A stretch of 64,000 nucleotides of DNA from NCBI GenBank assembly GCA_900552565.1, contig USAK01000003.1:1-64000 (forward strand), in the 5' to 3' direction. The notes beneath the pieces are model-generated. The model worked only from the letters and a program-made list of their open reading frames with translations, was not told where the DNA came from and searched no databases. Below are positions 24,548-32,677 of the stretch, one piece after another; within the stretch, counting starts at the first letter, position 1; each line of letters opens with the position of its first letter. Source of the DNA: an uncultured Selenomonas sp. Its GTDB lineage: Bacteria > Bacillota > Negativicutes > Selenomonadales > Selenomonadaceae. The translations under genes and the position numbers were made by a program.

Positions 24548-24664
24548 TTACACGAGCAGGCCAATGACCAAACCAACGGCCATGCCTACGCCAAACACGA
24601 AAGCATATCCTGACGGGCTAAGAAAGCGGCCCATCATGAGAAGCTCTAAGTCTCTCTTGAACAT
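24548..24664 (-). CDS. 38-aa membrane peptide
   Basis: ATG at 24664 with GGAG nine bases upstream starts a peptide with a single membrane segment (YAFVFGVGMAVGLVIGLLV). It is next to another small membrane protein. The function is unknown. Confidence 0.5.
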   Translation of the reverse strand: MFKRDLELLMMGRFLSPSGYAFVFGVGMAVGLVIGLLV

Positions 24665-24678
24665 CCTGTTCATCTCCT

Positions 24679-24828
24679 TTAGTTCGGGTCGATAATGCCA
24701 AGCAGGATGCCAAAGAACTGCGCCAGCAGCGCGGCGGTTCCTACTCCCATGATTGCCATCATGATTGCTTCCAGCGCTTCAACAATGCGCGGATTCAAAT
24801 GGCGGCGGCGTTTCTTTCTGCTTTCCAT
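24679..24828 (-). CDS. 49-aa membrane protein
   Basis: ATG at 24828 starts a product with a very basic N-terminus (MESRKKRRRH) and a hydrophobic segment (AALLAQFFGILLGII). It overlaps the excisionase-like gene by 34 bp in another frame. The function is unknown. Confidence 0.5.
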   Translation of the reverse strand: MESRKKRRRHLNPRIVEALEAIMMAIMGVGTAALLAQFFGILLGIIDPN

Positions 24829-25055
24829 GATTCGTTTCTCCCTTCTGGTTTCAACTGATTGATAAAGTTCATTACATCCGCTCTTCGGAATAGCTTCTTT
24901 CCTGCGACAACGTAGAATGGAAGCGCGCCGCTGTCTCTCAGCTTTCGCACGGACGGCGTGCTAAGAGACAGCATTGCGGCAACGTCCTGCATTGTCAGCA
25001 ACTCCTTGACGGTCAGCTCTTCACGAATGATTTGACGCAATTCCGTTTCCGTCAT
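24795..25055 (-). CDS. Excisionase-family helix-turn-helix protein
   Basis: The product is 86 aa from the ATG at 25055 behind GGAGGCGG. It has the MerR/Xis-type winged helix pattern: LLTMQDVAAMLSLSTPSVRKL, then YVVAGKKLFRRADVMNFI. Such proteins direct excision or control early promoters. The gene overlaps the antirepressor by 35 bp. Confidence 0.72.
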   Translation of the reverse strand: MTETELRQIIREELTVKELLTMQDVAAMLSLSTPSVRKLRDSGALPFYVVAGKKLFRRADVMNFINQLKPEGRNESWKAERNAAAI

Positions 25056-25872
25056 CGTGACCGCCTCCCTGCACAAGCTTGAGAACCGGTCCTTCGTCAA
25101 TCTGCTCTCGCTCGATGATTGGCAGGATACCTTTGTTCTTCAAGAACTCGTAGAGGAACAAGCGGCCCTTCTGGGTCCACTTGGTGTTCATCTTGACGTC
25201 GGCGTGCCCGTCTCGATGGGTAATGTCGACGGTCTCGCTGTGGGTGTAGCCTTTGGCCTGGTACTTGCTGTAGAGCAGCCACTGGCCGCCGAGCTTGTAG
25301 ATGACGCCGAGCTCGTGGAGCTTCTCGTTCATCGCCGCGCCGCTCATGCCGTAGTCATTGGCAATCTGCGTGATGGTGACGAGGCTCTTGCTCTGCAAGA
25401 TGCGGTCGGTGTAGTCGGCCTTCGGCTTGAGCTCGCCGATGAGCTGCGTCTGCTTGGCGATGGTCGTGTCCTTCTCGGCAAGCAGCTTCTGCGCGGCCAG
25501 CAGGCCCTGCGCCATCTGCTCTTCCGGCGACTGCGGGATGTGGTAGCCGCCGTGCTTGCGGATGGCCGGCAGGACCTCGCTCGTCACCCAGCGTTTGAAC
25601 TTCTTCGCCGTCGGCAGCTTGCTCGAAAGTACGAGGCTGTAGAGGCCGGATTCATTGATAAGAGTGGCCTTGCTTTTATAGTTGGAACCAGATACCTGAA
25701 ACGAGTATGTGGTTTTGTCCTCATCATCAACGTGTGTGACGACTGCATTGCTAGGATTTGAGTATCCTAACGCCATTGCTACGTCCTTGCCGACGAACCA
25801 CGGCTCACCGTCGATGACTGTTGTGCGAACCTCTCCAAACTCAGGGTTGTTGAAAATCTGCAATTCGTTCAT
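25021..25872 (-). CDS. Phage antirepressor (BRO-N / KilAC)
   Basis: The 283-aa product has an N-terminal BRO domain (GEPWFVGKDVAMALGYSNPS, LPTAKKFKRWVTSEVLPAIR) and a C-terminal KilAC-like domain (ITQIANDYGMSGAAMNEKLHELGVIY). It is the first gene after cro on the early operon. A repressor operator copy lies just before it. Likely role: counteract CI or control early genes on induction. Confidence 0.9.
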   Translation of the reverse strand: MNELQIFNNPEFGEVRTTVIDGEPWFVGKDVAMALGYSNPSNAVVTHVDDEDKTTYSFQVSGSNYKSKATLINESGLYSLVLSSKLPTAKKFKRWVTSEVLPAIRKHGGYHIPQSPEEQMAQGLLAAQKLLAEKDTTIAKQTQLIGELKPKADYTDRILQSKSLVTITQIANDYGMSGAAMNEKLHELGVIYKLGGQWLLYSKYQAKGYTHSETVDITHRDGHADVKMNTKWTQKGRLFLYEFLKNKGILPIIEREQIDEGPVLKLVQGGGHDDGNGIASNHS

Positions 25873-25887
25873 GATTATTCCTCCATT

Positions 25888-25902
25888 ACCGCTTTAAGCG
25901 TT
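25888..25902. promoter_or_regulatory. Operator copy at the cro stop
   Basis: ACCGCTTTAAGCGTT is one mismatch from the perfect palindrome at 26139-26153. It belongs to an 18-bp repeat (GCTTTAAGCGTTATTGAC, 25891-25908) that occurs again at 26078-26095 within the first codons of cro. It may be a site for CI or Cro controlling the antirepressor. Confidence 0.6.
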
Positions 25903-26097
25903 ATTGACGGGTAAAAAACTGATGTCGGCGTAGTGAATCTGATAGACTCGTTCGATGTTCTTGATGATAGGAACATCGGGAAAGCATTTTCCAGACTCAT
26001 AGTTCTGCAATGTACTCACACTGACTCCAATGAGCTTGGCGGCCTCTTTCTGGTTGAGGTTTCTGTTCACTCTTGCTGCTTTAAGCGTTATTGACAT
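25894..26097 (-). CDS. Cro-like XRE regulator
   Basis: The product is 67 aa from the ATG at 26097 behind GGAGG. Residues 8-60 are an XRE helix-turn-helix (NQKEAAKLIGVSVSTLQNYE). It is transcribed divergently from CI, the standard lytic/lysogenic arrangement. Operator-like sequence occurs both at its first codons and at its stop. Confidence 0.88.
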   Translation of the reverse strand: MSITLKAARVNRNLNQKEAAKLIGVSVSTLQNYESGKCFPDVPIIKNIERVYQIHYADISFLPVNNA

Positions 26098-26138
26098 GTG
26101 CAATACCTCCTTTCTTCAACCTCTTATGCTATTATATC

Positions 26139-26153
26139 ACCGCTTTAAGCGGT
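26139..26153. promoter_or_regulatory. CI/Cro operator
   Basis: ACCGCTTTAAGCGGT is a perfect 15-bp palindrome in the cI-cro intergenic region. Half-site-like AAAGCGTAA occurs at 26165-26173 and 26208-26216 nearer the cI start. Multiple spaced sites between divergent genes fit a genetic switch. Confidence 0.75.
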
Positions 26154-26259
26154 ATTCAACCCCTAAAGCGTAATTTTTTATGTTTTTTTGTTGATGTTAA
26201 GCCGTTAAAAGCGTAAAATTATAATCATAGATAGAAAAATCAGAAAGGACGTGGATAGA

Positions 26260-26925
26260 ATGAGTGCTCTAGGGAACAAACAAGTGATGGCCCAAAATAT
26301 CAAGATGTATATGGAAGACAAGGGGATCAGCCGAAAAGAGTTTTGCAAACGTCTCGGTTTCGCCTACTCCACTGTCACTGACTGGCTTAACGCCGAAAAG
26401 TATCCTCGCATTGACAAAATAGAAATGATGGCCAATTTTTTCGGCGTAAGCAAGGCTGATCTCGTAGAGCCTCATACTGCCGACCCCGCCCCCGCTCAGC
26501 CGCCCGCGCAGAAAGTCACCTACTACACCTACCGCATCCCCGTTGTCGGCCGTGTCGCCGCCGGCCAGCCAATCCTCGCGCAGGAGGAAATCATCGACTA
26601 CGAGTATATCGACGAGCGCCTACACAAGAGCGGCGACCAGTATTTCGGCCTCGTGGTTAAGGGTTCATCCATGGAGCCGACCATCCACGACGGCGACACC
26701 ATCATCGTGCGTGTCCAGGAGCGCGTCGAGAATGGTCAGATTGCCGTCGTACTTGTCGATGGCGAAGATGCCACCGTCAAGGAAGTCAAGGAAAGTGAAG
26801 ATGGTTTAACCCTCATCGGCCACAACGCCGCCGTCTACACCCCGCACTTCTACAGCCGCGAAGAAGTCGAGAAACTACCCGTCCGCATTATCGGCCGCGT
26901 TATCCAGAGTATCAGTAAATTCTGA
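26260..26925 (+). CDS. CI-like repressor (XRE plus S24 peptidase)
   Basis: The product is 221 aa from the ATG at 26260, preferred over the GTG three codons upstream because the AGAAAGGAC site is well spaced for it. The N-terminus is an XRE domain (SRKEFCKRLGFAYSTVTDWL). The C-terminus is an S24 LexA-like domain with GRVAAG (cleavage-site region), the Ser in VKGSSMEPTIHDGD and the Lys in VDGEDATVKEV. It keeps the prophage silent and self-cleaves after DNA damage. Confidence 0.93.
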   Translation: MSALGNKQVMAQNIKMYMEDKGISRKEFCKRLGFAYSTVTDWLNAEKYPRIDKIEMMANFFGVSKADLVEPHTADPAPAQPPAQKVTYYTYRIPVVGRVAAGQPILAQEEIIDYEYIDERLHKSGDQYFGLVVKGSSMEPTIHDGDTIIVRVQERVENGQIAVVLVDGEDATVKEVKESEDGLTLIGHNAAVYTPHFYSREEVEKLPVRIIGRVIQSISKF

Positions 26926-26950
26926 ACAAAAGGAAGGGAGCTGTATCAGT

Positions 26951-27337
26951 ATGAAAAAAGTATACCTTACATTGTGCCTGCTTGTAACATTGGTCCTCTC
27001 GGTCGGTTGTACGACAGCCTTTGCCTCAGACTGGTATTACATAGGAACCAGCGATGACGGGACTGAATCCGTCTATATTGATAATTCATCTGTCGAAAAG
27101 AATAATCGCGGCGCCATTATTTGGGAGAAGTGGATTAATTCAGACAATACTATGTCATTGCAAAGAGTTTATTACACGCGTAAGCCGAAAACATTTACCA
27201 TGCTATCCTATACAAGATATGATGCTCGGGGGAATATACTATATAGCGAAGACATTCCTTCGTATGAGCAAACCAGTGAGGCTGTTCGACCGGACACGAT
27301 GGCAGAAACCATCTGGTATTACATCTGGCCATACTGA
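26951..27337 (+). CDS. Secreted/lipoprotein-like moron
   Basis: The 128-aa product has a signal peptide (MKKVYLTLCLLVTLVLSVGC) with a possible lipobox LSVGC; alternatively it is cut after AFA. The mature part is a small beta-rich domain (WYYIGTSDDGTESVYIDNSS). It is transcribed with cI and would be expressed in the lysogen. It may change the host envelope, for example for superinfection exclusion, but nothing proves it. Confidence 0.65.
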   Translation: MKKVYLTLCLLVTLVLSVGCTTAFASDWYYIGTSDDGTESVYIDNSSVEKNNRGAIIWEKWINSDNTMSLQRVYYTRKPKTFTMLSYTRYDARGNILYSEDIPSYEQTSEAVRPDTMAETIWYYIWPY

Positions 27338-27401
27338 CAATAAAAAGACCGCCAGCCGGCGGCCAAAGGAATATCATATTGTAGAAAGGAAGTCGCGTAA
27401 G

Positions 27402-28589
27402 ATGGCAAAGATACGCACAAGAAAGCGAGGAAAAACATGGTCGTACTCGTTCGAGATAGGCAAGGACCCTGCAAGCGGCAAGCGCAAGATGAAAGAGAAG
27501 GGCGGCTTTGAGAGTCAGGACGCGGCGTATGACGCAGGTGTCGAAGCGTATGCAAACTGGAAGCACGGCAACATCGGCATCACGTCCGAGCGCGTAACAG
27601 TCAATGACTTCTTTGCAAGCTGGATAGAACATGTCGTGCGGCCCAACGTGACGCGCGGCACGTATCAGCAATACGAGAGCAGATACCGCACAGCCATAGC
27701 GCCCTACGTCGGTGCGATGTACATGCAGGACGTAAAGCCGCGAGACGTCGACCGGATTGTGCGCGACCTCGCTGCCAAGGGGAAGAGCCACGAAACCATA
27801 CTCAACACGTTGACGGTCTTGAAAACAATGATGAAGTACGCCGTCTATCCTGCCGAGCTTATCCCGTCGAATCCTGCGGCGAGCATATCTATACCGAAGT
27901 CGGCGCCGGTGAAAGTGCTCGAACGCCGTGTCATATCGAAAGAAGAATTCGCCGCCGTGCTTGAAAGGTTTGTCGGCAAGCGGTATCCGTGCCGTATGCC
28001 GGTACTGCTGGGATACTATGCAGGATTGAGAATTGGCGAGGCACTCGGCTTATGCTGGACCGATATCGACTTCGAGAAGAAATGTCTCGTCGTAGAAAGG
28101 CAGCTTCGCCCTGGCAACACGCGGCATGAATTTTACTTCGACCCGCCCAAGACACCAACGAGCAGACGAACGATATATTTGAGTAGTGCCCTGCTTGATG
28201 AGCTGAGAGCGTGGCGCAAATGGCAGCAGGAAAACCGACTCCGGCTAGGCAGCGCGTATCAAATCACATACCAGCGTGCAGATCATTCTCTTTCCTGCCT
28301 GCCGCTCGTCGAAAAAACGGGCGCAGAAGAAATGCACCTTGTCTGCACTGACGAATACGGACTGCCTGTCAAGCGCGACACGCTCATGTACCGCCTGCGC
28401 CATCTGGGAATCAACTTCCACTCGCTCCGACATACTCACGCGACACGGTTAATAGAAGCTGGTGCAAAACCTGTGGACGTTGCTGCGCGTCTCGGACATG
28501 CTGATGTATCCCTGACAGAAAATCTTTACTCGCACGACACGGAAAAAATGGCGCGCGAGACTGCCGAACTGGTCGACAAAGTGATGTAG
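27402..28589 (+). CDS. Tyrosine integrase
   Basis: The product is 395 aa from the ATG at 27402; an upstream open stretch to 27054 overlaps the moron gene and is not used. An N-terminal arm-binding domain (RGKTWSYSFEIGKDPASGKR) precedes a core-binding domain and the catalytic domain with Arg 210 (AGLRIGEAL), His 340 and Arg 343 (FHSLRHTH), His 366 (LGH) and Tyr 376. It inserts and excises the phage. The gene is next to the right phage-host junction. Confidence 0.93.
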   Translation: MAKIRTRKRGKTWSYSFEIGKDPASGKRKMKEKGGFESQDAAYDAGVEAYANWKHGNIGITSERVTVNDFFASWIEHVVRPNVTRGTYQQYESRYRTAIAPYVGAMYMQDVKPRDVDRIVRDLAAKGKSHETILNTLTVLKTMMKYAVYPAELIPSNPAASISIPKSAPVKVLERRVISKEEFAAVLERFVGKRYPCRMPVLLGYYAGLRIGEALGLCWTDIDFEKKCLVVERQLRPGNTRHEFYFDPPKTPTSRRTIYLSSALLDELRAWRKWQQENRLRLGSAYQITYQRADHSLSCLPLVEKTGAEEMHLVCTDEYGLPVKRDTLMYRLRHLGINFHSLRHTHATRLIEAGAKPVDVAARLGHADVSLTENLYSHDTEKMARETAELVDKVM

Positions 28590-28620
28590 ACAAGCCCAGA
28601 TGTAGGCAAATCGTAGACAA
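28586..28620 (+). repeat. Direct repeats, possible integrase arm sites
   Basis: GTAGACAA, GTAGGCAA and GTAGACAA occur at 28586, 28602 and 28613, overlapping the integrase stop. Short spaced repeats beside an integrase gene are typical arm-type binding sites. The att core cannot be defined because the left junction is outside the window. Confidence 0.5.
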
Positions 28621-28633
28621 ATAAACAAAAGAA

Positions 28634-28678
28634 ACGGCTAGAATCCTTGTATTGCAAAGGTCCTAGCCGTTTTTCGTT
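28634..28678 (+). terminator. Integrase terminator at the phage-host border
   Basis: AACGGCTAG pairs with CTAGCCGTT with further pairing inside, and TTTTT follows. The border between phage and host lies in about 28,590-28,717. Confidence 0.8.
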
Positions 28679-28717
28679 AAACGTCCTTATTATAGCGAGG
28701 AATATCCATATCGTCAA

Positions 28718-29659
28718 CTATTTCTCGTGTTTTGGATGGCTGCTTTCGTAGGCCAGCTGCTTCTCATGCGTCTGCTGCCATTTGCGGCGCGCGTCTTCGT
28801 AGCTCTCGCAGTCCAGCGTAAAGCCCTTGCCCGAGACTTCCGACGTATCCGAGACAATCATGAAGGCCTGCGGGTCATGATGGTTGACGATGGTCTTGAC
28901 GCGGCTGACCTGCGTGAGGCTCACGACGACGAACAAAATATTCTTGGGTTCCTCAGCAAAACCGCCGCGGCCGTCAATAAACGTCGCGCCGCGATGGACA
29001 TTTTCCATGATATCGCTGCAGATGGCCTTGGCCTGCGGCGAGACAATGAAAATGGACTTCTCGCGGTTGAGGCCGGCGGCCACGCGGTTCGTGAGCTCGG
29101 CCGTCACATAGATGGAGACAATGCTGAAAAGAGCCACCTCAATGCCGAACAGCGCCACAGACCCCATGATGATGAGGAAATTCAGGATGAAGACGACCGT
29201 GCCGACATCGAGGGAGTAATATTTCTTCGTGACGGCCGCGATGACGTCGAGCCCGCCCGTATTGGCATTGGCGCGGAAGACCATACCGAAGCCGACGCCG
29301 GCGAGCACGCCGCCGAAAATCGAATTGAGCATCGGGTCCTGACAGATGCTCCAGCCGACGAGAAAATGCGTCGCATCGAGGATGACCGAAAGGGCTACCG
29401 TGCCGAAAATCGTATCAGCGGCGTAGAGCTTGCCAAACACATGGTAGGCAAGGTAAAGAATCGGCAGGTTGTAAACGAGGTTCTGCATGCCGACGGGCAA
29501 ATCCGTCAGATAGTAGATAATCAGCGCGACGCCGCTGATGCCGCCCGTCAGGAGATGAGCAGGGATCAGGAACAGGTTGAAGCCGAGGCAGACAAGCAGG
29601 CAGCCCATGGTAATCTGCAGATAGCGCAGGGCATGCTTGCGCCAAATATTCTGGTTCAT
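28718..29659 (-). CDS. YitT-family membrane protein
   Basis: The product is 313 aa from the ATG at 29659 (GGAAGG site). It has about five membrane segments (LIPAHLLTGGISGVALIIYYL, IFGGVLAGVGFGMVFRANANTGG) and a C-terminal cytoplasmic DUF2179 domain (FIDGRGGFA...KNILFVVVSLTQV). The family has no proven substrate. It is the first host gene beside the prophage. Confidence 0.9.
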   Translation of the reverse strand: MNQNIWRKHALRYLQITMGCLLVCLGFNLFLIPAHLLTGGISGVALIIYYLTDLPVGMQNLVYNLPILYLAYHVFGKLYAADTIFGTVALSVILDATHFLVGWSICQDPMLNSIFGGVLAGVGFGMVFRANANTGGLDVIAAVTKKYYSLDVGTVVFILNFLIIMGSVALFGIEVALFSIVSIYVTAELTNRVAAGLNREKSIFIVSPQAKAICSDIMENVHRGATFIDGRGGFAEEPKNILFVVVSLTQVSRVKTIVNHHDPQAFMIVSDTSEVSGKGFTLDCESYEDARRKWQQTHEKQLAYESSHPKHEK

Positions 29660-29719
29660 GCGTACCTTCCTCTCTCTGAAGGATGACACGATGTACGCTC
29701 TGTCACCCTTCAGGCAAAA

Positions 29720-30526
29720 TCAGGCAATGGTGAAAAAATCCTGTGACTTATGGTCCGTGACGACTTCGACATGGCCCTTGGTGCTGAGCTCTTCACGCAG
29801 CCGCTCGGCAAGGACCTGCACGACAGGGAATTCCGTGCCGAAATGGCCGGCATCGATGACGTGCATGCCAAGTTCCGCCGCATGCTGGGCATCATGGTAG
29901 CGCACATCGCCCGTGACATAGGCATCGGCACCCATGGCCGCGGCCTTGGCGATGAACTCTGCGCCCGCGCCGCTACAGAGTGCAACCTTGCGCACGGGAC
30001 GGTCGCCGGCATCGACAAAGCGCACATACTTCGTCGGCAGCGCCTTTTTCACCTGTTCCGCGAAATCGCGGATGGTCATCGGCTGCGGCAGGGAGCCGAT
30101 ACGGCCGAGACTTTCTACGCGGCCGTCATCATCCTGCGACGTGATGACAAAACTCGAGAGCTTGCCAAGACCGATGGCCTCGGCGAGAACGTCGTTGACG
30201 CCGCCGCGCGCGATGTCGAGATTTGTATGCGCCGCCGCCACGGCAATATCATGCTGCAAAAGAAGCTGCAGACGATGGCCAAGGGGCTCATCCGTGCGGA
30301 TTTTCTTAATGGGCTTAAACAGAAGCGGATGATGCGCGACAATCATCTCCGCGCCTTCGCGAATGGCCTGACGCACGACAAGGTCGCTGACATCGAGGGC
30401 CACGAGCACGCGGCTGACTTCACGCGCGGGGCTGCCGACCAAAAGTCCCGGATTATCCCAGTCTTCTGCTAAATGACGCGGTGCAATGCGCTCCAGCGCA
30501 TCCATGACAACTTGACATTTCACCAT
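29720..30526 (-). CDS. Nif3-like dinuclear metal-centre protein (YqfO)
   Basis: The 268-aa product has the Nif3 signatures: LAEDWDNPGLLVG, EMIVAHHPLLF, AAHTNLD and a C-terminal DAGHFGTEF. These His/Asp/Glu residues bind two metals. Function in bacteria is unresolved. It overlaps trmK by 7 bp, a pairing conserved in Firmicutes. Confidence 0.93.
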   Translation of the reverse strand: MVKCQVVMDALERIAPRHLAEDWDNPGLLVGSPAREVSRVLVALDVSDLVVRQAIREGAEMIVAHHPLLFKPIKKIRTDEPLGHRLQLLLQHDIAVAAAHTNLDIARGGVNDVLAEAIGLGKLSSFVITSQDDDGRVESLGRIGSLPQPMTIRDFAEQVKKALPTKYVRFVDAGDRPVRKVALCSGAGAEFIAKAAAMGADAYVTGDVRYHDAQHAAELGMHVIDAGHFGTEFPVVQVLAERLREELSTKGHVEVVTDHKSQDFFTIA

Positions 30527-31209
30527 GACAAATGCTCCCCCAATTCCTTGATATGGCGGATGACCGCCTGATATTTTTTCGACTTTCTGGCCTTTTCGCT
30601 CTTTTCCATGCCCGCAGCCACGCGGCGTTCCTGAAACAGCAGGGCCTCAATGTGATGGCGCAGCAAAGGCGGCTTTTTCTTCCAGAGCACCGGACCAATC
30701 TCCAGAAGAAGAGGTTCCGGCATCTTATGGCGGCCCCTCTTCGCCTTGATGATTTCATAGATGCGGCCGTCGTCGAGTACTAAGGATTCATCCTCAATAT
30801 ACCAGTGCTTTTTGTAAAGCCACTGGCGAAGCTCGGCGGCTGCGCCCTGCGGCTGCAGAATGAGCGTCGTGAGCTCATTGACGACCTTCGGCGCGCCTTC
30901 AAGAATCTCAATCATCAGCGCGCCGCCCATGCCGGCGATGCAGACCGTATCGACTTCGCCGGGCTCGAGGCTCTGCAGCCCATCGCCGAGACGTACCGAG
31001 ATGACGTCGTCCGTCAGGCCGTTCTCGCGGACCGTGCGCACGGCCGCTTCATAAGGGCCGGCATTTTTATCGCTGGCAACGACGAATTTCGCCCGGCCCG
31101 ACTGTACAAGTTCTACAGCGAGATACCCATGATCCGTGCCGATGTCCGCTACGCGGCTGCCCTCCGGCACAAAATCGGCCAGCGCCTGCAGGCGCTCACC
31201 AAGCTTCAT
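30520..31209 (-). CDS. trmK: tRNA (adenine-22 N1)-methyltransferase TrmK
   Basis: The 229-aa product has motif I VADIGTDHGYLAV (SAM), GLQSLEPGEVDTVCIAGMGG and a C-terminal coiled region, as in TrmK. It methylates A22 in the tRNA D-loop. The start is behind GGAGGGA. It is followed by nif3. Confidence 0.93.
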   Translation of the reverse strand: MKLGERLQALADFVPEGSRVADIGTDHGYLAVELVQSGRAKFVVASDKNAGPYEAAVRTVRENGLTDDVISVRLGDGLQSLEPGEVDTVCIAGMGGALMIEILEGAPKVVNELTTLILQPQGAAAELRQWLYKKHWYIEDESLVLDDGRIYEIIKAKRGRHKMPEPLLLEIGPVLWKKKPPLLRHHIEALLFQERRVAAGMEKSEKARKSKKYQAVIRHIKELGEHLSW

Positions 31210-31261
31210 GAAAATCCCTCCTTCAAAAACAATATTCTGACTTTGCTTCTATCTTAACACA

Positions 31262-31290
31262 ATAAAAAGGGTGTAACAAGCGTTACACCC
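31262..31290 (-). terminator. Terminator after tRNA-Asn
   Basis: On the minus strand GGGTGTAAC pairs with GTTACACCC and is followed by TTTTTATT, 12 bp past the tRNA CCA end. Confidence 0.9.
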
Positions 31291-31301
31291 TGAACATTCA
31301 T

Positions 31302-31377
31302 TGGCTCCTCGAGCAGGATTCGAACCTGCGACAGCCTGATTAACAGTCAGGTGCTCTACCGGCTGAGCTATCGAGGA
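31302..31377 (-). tRNA. tRNA-Asn (GTT)
   Basis: A full cloverleaf: acceptor TCCTCGA/TCGAGGA, D-arm GCTC/GAGC, anticodon loop CTGTTAA (anticodon GTT), T-loop GGTTCGAATCC, and encoded CCA. Confidence 0.97.
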
Positions 31378-31395
31378 ATATCAACAACAGGTATT

Positions 31396-31424
31396 ATAAT
31401 ACACGAAAATCTTCGTTTTGGCAA
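31396..31424 (-). promoter_or_regulatory. tRNA-Asn promoter
   Basis: TTGCCA (31424-31419), a 17-bp spacer and TATTAT (31401-31396) lie just upstream of the tRNA on the minus strand. Confidence 0.65.
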
Positions 31425-31490
31425 GCCCTTTTTGCAAAAAAAGTAAAAATAAAAAAGAAAAGGCCCGCGCATGCAGACCTTTCATTTGTA

Positions 31491-32630
31491 TCAGTCTAAG
31501 AAATCCTTGAGCTTGCGGCTGCGGCTCGGATGGCGCAGCTTGCGCAGTGCCTTGGCTTCAATCTGGCGGATGCGCTCGCGCGTGACGCCGAAGTTCTGGC
31601 CGACTTCCTCAAGCGTGCGGGCACGGCCGTCATCGAGGCCGAAGCGCAGGCGCAGAACTTTTTCCTCACGCGGCGTCAGCGTATCGAGGACATCCTCGAG
31701 CTGTTCCTTGAGAAGCATGAACGATGCCGCATCGGCAGGTGCCGGTGCGTCCTGGTCTTCGATGAAATCGCCGAGATGCGAATCCTCTTCCTCGCCGATT
31801 GGCGTCTCGAGGGAAACCGGCTCCTGCGCGATTTTCATGATTTCGCGCACGCGCTCGACCGAGATTTCCATCTCCTTGGCGATTTCCTCAGGGGTCGGTT
31901 CACGGCCGAGCTGCTGCAGCAGTTGACGCGAAACGCGGATGAGCTTGTTGATGGTCTCGACCATGTGCACCGGAATACGGATGGTGCGAGCCTGGTCAGC
32001 GATGGCGCGCGTGATGGCCTGACGAATCCACCACGTTGCGTACGTACTGAACTTATAGCCCTTGTTATAGTCGAACTTCTCCACGGCCTTGATGAGGCCG
32101 AGATTGCCTTCCTGAATCAGGTCGAGGAAGAGCATGCCGCGTCCGACATAGCGTTTGGCGATGCTGACGACGAGGCGCAGGTTGGCTTCCGCCAGACGTT
32201 TCTGTGCTTCTTCGTCGCCGGCCTCCATGCGCTTGGCGAGAGCGACTTCCTCTTCGGCCGTCAGCAGAGGCACGCGGCCAATCTCCTTGAGGTACATGCG
32301 GACCGGATCATCGATGCTAACGCCCTCCGGTACCGAAAGGTCAATCTCAACATCCTCATCCGTCTTATCGATATCGACATCATCATCATTCGAATTATCC
32401 TGAGAGTCATCGACAATCTCAATCCCGCGTTTGCTGAACGTATCGTACATGGTGTCGATTTCATCCGGTGTGAGATCCTGTTTCTGCAATGCATCGATGA
32501 GCTCTCCATAGGTCAGAGTGCCGCCGTTCTTTTTGCCCTTCGCCAGGAGATTCTCTACGATTTCCGAGCTCTGATTTTTCTCAGGACTGCGGCTCTTGCC
32601 GGCAGCTTTTGCTGTCTTCTTTTCAGCCAT
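31491..32630 (-). CDS. rpoD: RNA polymerase primary sigma factor
   Basis: The product is 379 aa from the ATG at 32630 (GGGGG site). Region 1.1 is short and acidic; region 1.2 is [11 protein letters not shown]; region 2 [24 protein letters not shown] with the -10-binding [14 protein letters not shown]; region 4.2 [20 protein letters not shown]. It is the last gene of the dGTPase-dnaG-rpoD operon. Confidence 0.97.
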   Translation of the reverse strand: MAEKKTAKAAGKSRSPEKNQSSEIVENLLAKGKKNGGTLTYGELIDALQKQDLTPDEIDTMYDTFSKRGIEIVDDSQDNSNDDDVDIDKTDEDVEIDLSVPEGVSIDDPVRMYLKEIGRVPLLTAEEEVALAKRMEAGDEEAQKRLAEANLRLVVSIAKRYVGRGMLFLDLIQEGNLGLIKAVEKFDYNKGYKFSTYATWWIRQAITRAIADQARTIRIPVHMVETINKLIRVSRQLLQQLGREPTPEEIAKEMEISVERVREIMKIAQEPVSLETPIGEEEDSHLGDFIEDQDAPAPADAASFMLLKEQLEDVLDTLTPREEKVLRLRFGLDDGRARTLEEVGQNFGVTRERIRQIEAKALRKLRHPSRSRKLKDFLD

Positions 32631-32677
32631 TCGACTGCCCCCTTTCCATGCGTTCCATCCATCTTTTCCCAAGTGAC

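Noticed and set aside
27054..27401. N-terminal extension of the integrase
   Set aside because: It overlaps the moron gene, while the ATG at 27402 begins the typical arm-binding domain.
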